A DNA stretch of 5,697 nt, from contig JASLDW010000072.1 of assembly GCA_030151365.1 (NCBI GenBank), positions 1 to 5,697 on the forward strand, given 5' to 3'. A program made the position numbers and the translations under genes. Source of the stretch: Lysobacter sp. (GTDB lineage: Bacteria > Pseudomonadota > Gammaproteobacteria > Xanthomonadales > Xanthomonadaceae). Shown one piece after another: positions 1 to 5,697 of this stretch (positions are counted from its first letter, which is position 1; each line of letters begins with the position of its first letter). Below the pieces are notes generated by a model that worked only from the letters and a program-made list of their open reading frames with translations, did no database searches and was not told where the DNA came from.

Positions 1-696
1 ATCGATCAGGCGGTACTTGCGGCCATCGCGCTCCATGTCGATGGAGACCGAATCGCGGGTGGTGCCCGGCACGTCGGAGGCGATCATCCGTTCCTCGCCG
101 AGGATGCGGTTCACCAGCGTCGACTTGCCGACATTGGGACGACCGACGAAGGCGATGCGCACGCGCCCGGGATCATTGTCCAGCGCTTCGCCCTGTCCGG
201 CTTCCGGCAAGCGCGCATAGACGTCGTCCAGCAGCTCGTCGATGCCGGAACGATGCGAGGCCGCGGTCGCGATCACGTCGGCGAAACCGTAGCGCGCGAA
301 TTCGTTGAGCGCCGCCTGGGTGTCGATGCCATCGACCTTGTTGACGATCAGCAACGTCGGCCGCGCGGTCTTGCGTAGCCAGCCAAGGATTTCGTCATCG
401 AGCGCCGACGGCCCTTCGCGGCCATCGACCACGAACAGCACGAGGTCGGCTTCCGCCGCGGCGGCGCGCGCCTGGCGCGCGGTGGCGCCGGCCAGGCCTT
501 CATCCTCGCCGGCGATGCCGCCGGTATCGACCACCACGAACGGGCGTTCGGGATTGGCGCGGCACACCCCGTAATTGCGGTCGCGGGTCACGCCGGGCTG
601 GTCGTGGACCAACGCGTCGCGACTGCGCGTCAACGCATTGAACAGCGTGGATTTGCCGACGTTGGGGCGGCCTACGAGCGCTACCGTCGGCAACAT
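1..696 (-). CDS. der: Ribosome-assembly GTPase Der (EngA), N-terminal half, truncated by window edge
   Basis: Der is an essential GTPase with two tandem G domains and a C-terminal KH-like domain; it acts in the cytoplasm in maturation of the 50S ribosomal subunit. The visible 232 residues hold the whole first G domain and the start of the second. G domain 1 shows the P-loop GRPNVGKS at residues 9-16, the switch I threonine in PGVTRD at 34-39, DTGG at 57-60, NKVD at 119-122 and AASH at 145-148. After a short acidic linker (about 165-178), the second P-loop GRPNVGKS lies at 185-192, followed by PGTTRD at 210-215. The frame runs exactly into the left window edge just before the second DTxG motif; the family is normally about 460-490 residues, so about half is missing. 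The ATG at 696 sits 4 nt after the bamB stop with no clear Shine-Dalgarno sequence, so translation is probably coupled to bamB. Recognition is secure from the duplicated G motifs. Confidence 0.97.
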   Translation of the reverse strand, partial: MLPTVALVGRPNVGKSTLFNALTRSRDALVHDQPGVTRDRNYGVCRANPERPFVVVDTGGIAGEDEGLAGATARQARAAAAEADLVLFVVDGREGPSALDDEILGWLRKTARPTLLIVNKVDGIDTQAALNEFARYGFADVIATAASHRSGIDELLDDVYARLPEAGQGEALDNDPGRVRIAFVGRPNVGKSTLVNRILGEERMIASDVPGTTRDSVSIDMERDGRKYRLID

Positions 697-700
697 GGCA

Positions 701-1918
701 TTACGGACTGACGCGGAAGGCGGCGATATTGCCGTCGATGTCCTGGGCGACCAACACGCCATCCTCGGACACCACCGGCTGTGCGGTGATCGCCTTGGAC
801 GTCATGCGCGTGCGTGCGGCCATCTGGCCGTCGGCAAGCTTCAGCCAGTGCAGGTAGCCCTGGTAATCGCCGACCACCGCGTAGCCACCCTGCACCGCCG
901 GCGCCGAGAGATTGCGCAAGGTGAAGCCGTTCTGCTGCCACATCGGCGCACCGCTGTTGCGGTCCATGCCCCAGACGATGTCCTTGTTGTCGGACACCAC
1001 CGCGCGATCGCCGCCGATGCCGATGCCGCCGACACCACCGTGTTCCTGCACCCACATCAGCTGGCCGCTCGGCGCGTCCACCGCGATCGTGCGCGGCTTG
1101 TAACTGGAGGCATAGAGGATGTTGCCCTCCATCACCGGCGCGCCGTCGGAATCGTTCATGCGCGCGATGTCGCTGCAGCCATCGGCATCCGCCACCGTGG
1201 TTTCCCACAGCAGGCCGCCATCGGTCAGCGACAGCGCCACCAGCTTGCCGCCGTCGGTGCCGACGAAGACATAGCCCGGGCCGATCACCGGCGTGGAATT
1301 GCCGCGCACGCTCAGCGGCACCGGCTCGGACGACCACGTCCAGCGCTTCTCGCCGGTCGCGGCGTCGAAGGCGGTGACCTTGCCATCGTTGGAATGCACC
1401 ACCACCACGCCATTGCCGATCGCCGGCGCGGTGATGATCTCGTTGAGCAGCTTGCCGCTCCACTTCTCGGTACCCGTGGCCTGGTCGAGCGCGATCACGT
1501 CGCCCTCGAGCGTCCCCACCACCACCAGGCCGCCACCGACACCGGGGCCGCCACTGAAGCTGGTGGTCTTCTTGTCCTTGCGTTCCTTGGGACGATAGGT
1601 CCACAGCACCTTGCCGGTCTGCAGGTCGATGGCATCGACCCCACCGAGGCCGCCGGCGGCATAGACGTGGCCATCGGCGATGGCCGGATGCTGGCGCCCG
1701 CCCACCGTCTTCTCGCCCTTGCCGACATTCAACGACCACAGCTTGCTGACGGTCGCACTCGGCGCGAATTCAACCAGCTTGGCCGGCTTGGGATCCTTGT
1801 CCGAGCCCTTGCCCTTGAACAGGTTCTTGGTGGTCTGGCAACCGCTCACCACTGTCAGGCAGGCGAGCACGCAGGCCAGGACGGCGGTGGCACGGATCAG
1901 GGACGTGCGGGAGATCAT
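701..1918 (-). CDS. bamB: Outer membrane protein assembly factor BamB (lipoprotein, beta-propeller)
   Basis: BamB is the eight-bladed beta-propeller lipoprotein of the BAM complex; it binds BamA on the periplasmic face of the outer membrane and helps fold outer-membrane proteins. With the start used here the protein has 405 residues, typical of the family. A signal peptide (arginines at 4 and 9, hydrophobic 10-24) ends in the lipobox VSGC, with the lipid cysteine at 27 and Gln at +2, consistent with outer-membrane sorting. PQQ-like propeller repeats run from about residue 60 to 403, with recurring patterns such as IDLQTGKVLW, LDQATGTEKW, FDAATGEKRW and MDRNSGAPMW. The loop PLSVRG (201-206) and DSD (256-258) align with the BamA-contact residues described for E. 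coli BamB (L192/L194/R195 and D246/D248). The ATG at 1918 was chosen because TGAGG lies 9 nt upstream and it gives a clean signal peptide. An in-frame ATG at 1939, overlapping the yfgM stop as ATGA, would add seven residues. The gene ends with TAA, 4 nt before der. Confidence 0.95.
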   Translation of the reverse strand: MISRTSLIRATAVLACVLACLTVVSGCQTTKNLFKGKGSDKDPKPAKLVEFAPSATVSKLWSLNVGKGEKTVGGRQHPAIADGHVYAAGGLGGVDAIDLQTGKVLWTYRPKERKDKKTTSFSGGPGVGGGLVVVGTLEGDVIALDQATGTEKWSGKLLNEIITAPAIGNGVVVVHSNDGKVTAFDAATGEKRWTWSSEPVPLSVRGNSTPVIGPGYVFVGTDGGKLVALSLTDGGLLWETTVADADGCSDIARMNDSDGAPVMEGNILYASSYKPRTIAVDAPSGQLMWVQEHGGVGGIGIGGDRAVVSDNKDIVWGMDRNSGAPMWQQNGFTLRNLSAPAVQGGYAVVGDYQGYLHWLKLADGQMAARTRMTSKAITAQPVVSEDGVLVAQDIDGNIAAFRVSP

Positions 1919-1927
1919 TCCGGGAAA

Positions 1928-1932
1928 CCTCA
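1928..1932 (-). promoter_or_regulatory. Ribosome-binding site of bamB
   Basis: TGAGG on the minus strand lies 9 nt before the ATG at 1918. The alternative ATG at 1939 has only GC-rich sequence ahead of it, without a comparable purine core. This site therefore favours the shorter BamB start, although coupling to the yfgM stop could still allow the longer one. Confidence 0.6.
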
Positions 1933-1935
1933 CGG

Positions 1936-2547
1936 TCATGGTGCGCCGCCGACATCGGCCAGCTTGAGTTCGACAATCATGCGCTCGGGGCTGCCCACTT
2001 CCAGCGTGGTCAGCGCGCGCTTGTAGGTCGCCTGGGCGTCCTGCGGCTTGCCCAGCTTCGCCTGGGCATCGCCGACGACTTCCAGCGCCCCGGACGAATT
2101 CGCATTGCCCAGCAGCGCGACGGCGTCGGCCGGCTTGCCGGTGTCGACCAGCAGGCGGCCGATGCGGACGTTGATGACATCGGCCAGGCCGCTGTCGCCT
2201 GCCTGGATGGCGCGCAACGTCGCCAATGCATCCTGCGGCTTGCCGGCATCGACCTGCGCCTTCGCCAGCTGCATGCGCGCCAGCGCGCCGTACATGGAAT
2301 CGGCCTTCAGCTTGCCGAGGCCGGCGGACAGCTTGGCAGGATCGTTGTTGGCGTCGCTGACCAGCGCTTCGTACTGCTCGGCATCGTGCATCTGCTGGCC
2401 GTGCTGGCGGTTGCCCCACCATTGCCAGCCCGAGATGATCGCGATGCCGACGGCGACACCGCCGATCAGGCTGCCGGCGTTCTTCTGCAGCCAGGAGCGG
2501 ACGCGTTCGCCCTGTTCGTGTTCGTTTAGGAGTTCATCCATTGCCAT
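1936..2547 (-). CDS. yfgM: YfgM-family tetratricopeptide protein, ancillary SecYEG translocon subunit
   Basis: This 203-residue protein matches YfgM in length (E. coli about 206), layout and gene position directly before bamB. In E. coli YfgM is a single-pass inner-membrane protein that associates with SecYEG and the chaperone PpiD, and is thought to help hand over secreted proteins to periplasmic chaperones. In this sequence a short charged cytoplasmic tail (residues 1-22, containing LNEHEQGERVRSWLQ) precedes a glycine-rich membrane segment at about 25-42. The remainder is helical TPR-like repeat, with units such as AKAQVDAGKPQDALATLRAI (about 95-114), GRLLVDTGKPADAVALL (130-146) and AQAKLGKPQDAQATYKRAL (161-179). 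The ATG at 2547 is used because GGTGGTGA lies 6 nt upstream; an in-frame ATG two codons later (2541) is possible. The stop TGA overlaps an in-frame bamB ATG. The pairing with bamB fits a shared role in outer-membrane protein export. Family assignment is confident; the function here is inferred from E. coli. Confidence 0.9.
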   Translation of the reverse strand: MAMDELLNEHEQGERVRSWLQKNAGSLIGGVAVGIAIISGWQWWGNRQHGQQMHDAEQYEALVSDANNDPAKLSAGLGKLKADSMYGALARMQLAKAQVDAGKPQDALATLRAIQAGDSGLADVINVRIGRLLVDTGKPADAVALLGNANSSGALEVVGDAQAKLGKPQDAQATYKRALTTLEVGSPERMIVELKLADVGGAP

Positions 2548-2611
2548 GCGGGTTCACCACCGCGCACAGCGCGGAACAATTGCGGATCGGTTGTCTTTCG
2601 GACGCGCCGGC
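2548..2611 (-). other. rodZ-yfgM intergenic gap, the longest non-coding stretch in the window
   Basis: These 64 nt are the only real spacer among the seven genes. On the coding strand they hold the tail of a hairpin that starts within the rodZ 3' end, an AT-containing middle (CGCAATTGTTCC), a second GC-rich hairpin, and the GGTGGTGA ribosome-binding site of yfgM. I found no convincing -35/-10 pair and no run of T after either hairpin, so neither a promoter nor an intrinsic terminator can be claimed. In E. coli and Pseudomonas, ispG and hisS lie at this place. Confidence 0.6.
2560..2574 (-). promoter_or_regulatory. GC-only hairpin abutting the yfgM ribosome-binding site
   Basis: On the minus strand CCGCGC-TGT-GCGCGG forms a perfect six-pair, all-GC stem with a three-base loop. 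Its 3' arm runs into the Shine-Dalgarno-like GGTGGTGA (2554-2561) of yfgM and shares two bases with it. If it forms in the mRNA it could limit ribosome access to yfgM. No T-tract follows, so it is not a standard terminator. In GC-rich DNA a stem this short can arise by chance, so a function is only inferred. Confidence 0.35.
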
Positions 2612-2633
2612 TCAGTTGGAGACCGAGCCCGGC
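2606..2633 (-). repeat. Imperfect inverted repeat over the rodZ stop codon
   Basis: On the minus strand GCCGG-G-CTC pairs with GAG-CCGGC across an 11-nt loop, giving eight pairs with one bulged G. The TGA stop of rodZ falls at the loop and 3' arm. The following bases (GCGTCCGAAAGAC) have no T-run, so it is not a typical Rho-independent terminator. It could be a 3' stabilising or partial-termination structure between rodZ and yfgM, or chance in GC-rich sequence. Confidence 0.3.
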
Positions 2634-3454
2634 GTGCCGTCAGAGGATACCGCAAAGCGCGCGACATCCGATCGGATGTAGGGCGTCAGGTCGACGGCCT
2701 GGCCGGCATGCTCGACATGCAACTGACTGGCGTTGCCGAGCGTAATGCGGCCCAGCTGACCGGAAGCGAAACTGCGCGATTCGCCGGCCTTGACCAGGCC
2801 CTTCTCGATCACGCTGCCATCCGGGGCGTAGGCCTGCATCCAGCTCTCGCCATCGAAGCGGATGCTGAGGGCGGCGGCGGGAACGCCCGCCTGTCCCGGC
2901 ACCGGCGTCATCGAAGCCATCGCCACCGCCTGCTGGGGTTGCGACTGCGCCTGTTGCGCGGCCTGCGCGGGCGCAGCGGACTGCGCCGGGGCCGAGGCGG
3001 TCGTTTTCGGCACTTCGAGGCTGGCGGTTTCACCCGGCAACGTCGCGACCGGGGAACGGGTCGCCATCAGCCATACCGGAATGCCGATGGTCAGGGTGAT
3101 CACGACATAGACGAGCTTGCGACCGATCTCGTCGACGAAGCGCTGCGCCATCGGCGTGCGCTGGTGGCTGACCAGCTTCGGCGGCTCGACCGCGGGCGCC
3201 TCTTCCATCCAGCCCGAGGTGTCGAGACCGAGCAGGCGACCGTAGCTGCGCAACTGCCCGCGCACGAACACGCCGGCCCCTGCACGCGCCCAGTCGCCCG
3301 ATTCGAGCGCATCGAGCGTGCGCATCGGGATGCGGGTGCGTTGCGCCGCCTCCTCGAGCGTCATGCCCTGCGCCTTGCGCGCGGTGCGCAACAGCGCCCC
3401 GTGTTCCGCGGTCGCCGACATGGTCGCGGCAAACTGGAATTGATCGTCTTGCAT
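2612..3454 (-). CDS. rodZ: Cytoskeleton/cell-shape protein RodZ (HTH domain, single TM, C-terminal periplasmic domain)
   Basis: RodZ is a bitopic inner-membrane protein that links cytoplasmic MreB filaments to the periplasmic cell-wall elongation machinery and so keeps rod shape. The 280-residue protein has the full family layout. A Cro/C1-like helix-turn-helix domain lies at about 19-77, with LRTARKAQGMTLEEAAQRT and the typical VFVRGQLRSYGRLLGLD stretch (62-78). A basic juxtamembrane region precedes the membrane segment at about 114-131. A low-complexity Ala/Gln/Pro linker spans about 135-190. The C-terminal beta-rich RodZ domain (DUF4115 type) occupies about 195-268, with SIRFDGESWMQAYAPDG, the LGNAS turn and VDLTPYIRSDVARF. 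The ATG at 3454 is supported by AGGGGA 9 nt upstream, inside the end of pilF; a second in-frame Met at residue 12 lacks such a site. The gene lies 3 nt after pilF, so the two are probably co-translated. The HTH is expected to bind MreB rather than act as a classical repressor. Confidence 0.95.
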   Translation of the reverse strand: MQDDQFQFAATMSATAEHGALLRTARKAQGMTLEEAAQRTRIPMRTLDALESGDWARAGAGVFVRGQLRSYGRLLGLDTSGWMEEAPAVEPPKLVSHQRTPMAQRFVDEIGRKLVYVVITLTIGIPVWLMATRSPVATLPGETASLEVPKTTASAPAQSAAPAQAAQQAQSQPQQAVAMASMTPVPGQAGVPAAALSIRFDGESWMQAYAPDGSVIEKGLVKAGESRSFASGQLGRITLGNASQLHVEHAGQAVDLTPYIRSDVARFAVSSDGTPGSVSN

Positions 3455-3457
3455 TGC

Positions 3458-4253
3458 TCAATTTCCCCTGACGTTGGGAGTAGCGTTCGGGAATTCCTGC
3501 GCCATCCGCTGGCGGTAACGGCTGGCTGCGGCCTGGTCGCCCAAGCGTGTTTCGATGTCGGCGGCGCGCGACAGGATGTCGGCCGTCGCGGCGCCAAGTG
3601 CGAGGCGGCGCTCGGAGAAGGCACGCGCTTCCAGCATGCGCCCGCGCACGAACATCAATTGGGCCATGCCATCCAGCGCCACCGCATTCGATGGCGACAA
3701 TTCGAGTGCCGCGCGCAGATCGCGTTCGGCGCGCTCGGGCTGGCCGGCGCGCAACGCGCACTTGCCTGCGTTCGCGCGCATTCCGGCGAGATCGATCGCA
3801 TCGGGATAGGCCAGCGAGCGATCGAGCCATTGCAACGATTCCGCCGGCTGGCCAGCTTCGCACAGCCATGCGCCGTAATTGCCCCACTCCGCCGGACCCG
3901 AGTTCGACTGCTCGGCGGCGCGCTTGAACCATCCACCGGCATCGGCAATCCGGCCGCGGTGTTGTTCGACCAGCGCAAGGATGGTCATCGCGGACTTGTT
4001 GCCGCGGTCGGAAGCCAGCACGTTCTTCGCGCCCCTCTCGGCGGCATCGAGGTCACCCGCCTGCAGCCGGTTGCCCGCCAGTTGCAACGCATCGGCCTGG
4101 GCCATGCGCTGGCGATCGGCGGCGCTGTCGCGGACATCGGGGACCTGTCGCACCTGCTCGAACTTCGACTTCTTCATGTTCGGCTTGACGAAGCTCAGGC
4201 GATCGCAGCCGGCCACCAGCGCCAGCAGCATCGTTACAACCAGCAAGGCGCCA

Positions 4254-4267
<14 letters not shown>
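3458..4267 (-). CDS. pilF: Type IV pilus biogenesis/stability lipoprotein PilF (PilW), TPR pilotin
   Basis: PilF (PilW in Neisseria) is a TPR lipoprotein needed for outer-membrane targeting and multimerisation of the secretin PilQ, and so for type IV pili and twitching. The 269-residue product starts with a lipoprotein signal peptide: positive residues at 2 and 4, a hydrophobic core at 7-19 and the lipobox LVAGC with the lipid cysteine at 21. TPR repeats follow from about 58 to 255, for example LQLAGNRLQAGDLDAAE (61-77) and GKCALRAGQPERAERDLRAALELSPSNA (168-195, cited by its key turns GQPERA and SPSNA). NYGAWLCEAG at 130-139 matches the NNYGxFLC signature typical of PilF/PilW. The ATG at 4267 was chosen over an upstream in-frame ATG at 4327, because AGGGAGG lies 5 nt before it and the signal peptide then starts properly. 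It overlaps the rlmN end by 14 nt. Placement between rlmN and rodZ is the usual one in Pseudomonas-type genomes. Asp follows the lipid cysteine, which is unusual for an outer-membrane lipoprotein. Confidence 0.92.
3464..3469 (-). promoter_or_regulatory. Ribosome-binding site of rodZ
   Basis: AGGGGA on the minus strand lies 9 nt before the rodZ ATG at 3454, inside the last codons of pilF. It supports the chosen start over the in-frame Met at residue 12 and suggests that rodZ is translated by ribosomes at or near the pilF stop. Confidence 0.65.
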
Positions 4268-5387
<1,120 letters not shown>

Positions 5388-5392
5388 GTCGC

Positions 5393-5697
5393 TCAGCGCG
5401 CGTAGACGTCCGTCGCCGGGAAGAAGTACGCGATTTCGATCGCGGCGTTCTCCAGCGAATCGGAACCGTGCACGGCATTGGCGTCGATCGAATCGGCGAA
5501 GTCGGCGCGGATGGTGCCCGGAGCCGCTTCCTTCGGATTGGTCGCGCCCATCAGCTCGCGATTCTTGGCGACGGCGTTGTCGCCTTCCAGCGCCTGGATC
5601 ATCACCGGACCCGAGATCATGAAGTTGACCAGCGCGGCGAAGAACGGACGCTCGCGGTGCACGGCGTAGAAGCCTTCGGCTTCCTGCTTCGACAGCT
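5393..5697 (-). CDS. ndk: Nucleoside diphosphate kinase, C-terminal 100 residues, 5' end outside window
   Basis: Ndk moves the gamma phosphate of ATP to nucleoside diphosphates through a phosphohistidine, balancing NTP and dNTP pools in the cytoplasm. The gene enters from the right edge and only its last 100 codons are visible. The visible part begins LSKQEAEGFYAVH and includes RPFFAALVNFMISGPV, the ALEGDNAVAKNRELMGATNP nucleotide-binding stretch, GTIRADFADSIDANAVHGSD with the active-site histidine, and the end IAYFFPATDVYAR. If the full protein has the usual 141 residues, the visible part is 42-141 and the histidine is H117, the expected catalytic position. The first in-frame ATG-like codon inside the window (GTG at 5662) is an internal valine, not a start. 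The TGA stop lies 5 nt before rlmN, suggesting that the two are co-transcribed. No substitution in visible key residues was noticed. Confidence 0.97.
   Translation of the reverse strand, partial: LSKQEAEGFYAVHRERPFFAALVNFMISGPVMIQALEGDNAVAKNRELMGATNPKEAAPGTIRADFADSIDANAVHGSDSLENAAIEIAYFFPATDVYAR

Noticed and set aside
575..2026. 483-codon open frame on the plus strand
   Set aside because: It is antisense to bamB and part of der; the translation is a His/Arg/Ala-rich string with no family signature, a typical shadow of a GC-rich gene.
2548..2611. Promoter in the rodZ-yfgM gap
   Set aside because: An AAGACA-like element can be placed, but no TATAAT-like sequence follows at about 17 nt, where the sequence is GC-rich; the match is not better than chance.
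2606..2633. Intrinsic terminator after rodZ
   Set aside because: The hairpin has a bulge and an 11-nt loop, and no T-run follows it on the coding strand.
5660..5662. Start of a short 89-codon gene at GTG 5662
   Set aside because: The frame continues upstream to the window edge with conserved Ndk sequence (LSKQEAEGFYA), so this codon is an internal valine of ndk.

Overview
The window is a compact run of seven genes, all on the minus strand, from a high-GC gammaproteobacterium. The gene set (ndk, rlmN, pilF, rodZ, yfgM, bamB, der), the Der and BamB sequence style, and the high GC point to the Xanthomonadaceae/Lysobacteraceae (Lysobacter, Luteimonas, Stenotrophomonas or Xanthomonas relatives). 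That placement is inference from protein features and gene order, without a database search.

In transcription order, from high to low coordinates: the C-terminal 100 residues of nucleoside diphosphate kinase (ndk, cut by the right edge); rlmN, a radical-SAM methyltransferase for 23S rRNA and tRNA; pilF, a TPR lipoprotein that is the pilotin for the type IV pilus secretin; rodZ, a cell-shape protein with a cytoplasmic helix-turn-helix domain; yfgM, a membrane-anchored periplasmic TPR protein linked to the Sec translocon; bamB, the beta-propeller lipoprotein of the outer-membrane protein assembly machine; and the N-terminal 232 residues of the ribosome-assembly GTPase der (engA), cut by the left edge.

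The genes are packed tightly: gaps of 5, 3, 17 and 4 nt, one 14-nt overlap (rlmN/pilF), and one 64-nt gap (rodZ/yfgM). This suggests one or two polycistronic transcripts with translational coupling. The shared theme is housekeeping: nucleotide balance, ribosome modification and assembly, and envelope biogenesis. No mobile element, CRISPR array, tRNA, rRNA or convincing intrinsic terminator is visible.

I do not see a novel system here. The points worth a second look are small: ispG-hisS, which separates rodZ from yfgM in E. coli and Pseudomonas, is absent, and the short gap holds two hairpins, one abutting the yfgM ribosome-binding site; PilF carries Asp at +2 after its lipid cysteine; and a six-codon decoy frame overlaps the der start. 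Very long plus-strand open frames (483, 811 and 508 codons) are judged to be GC-bias shadows.
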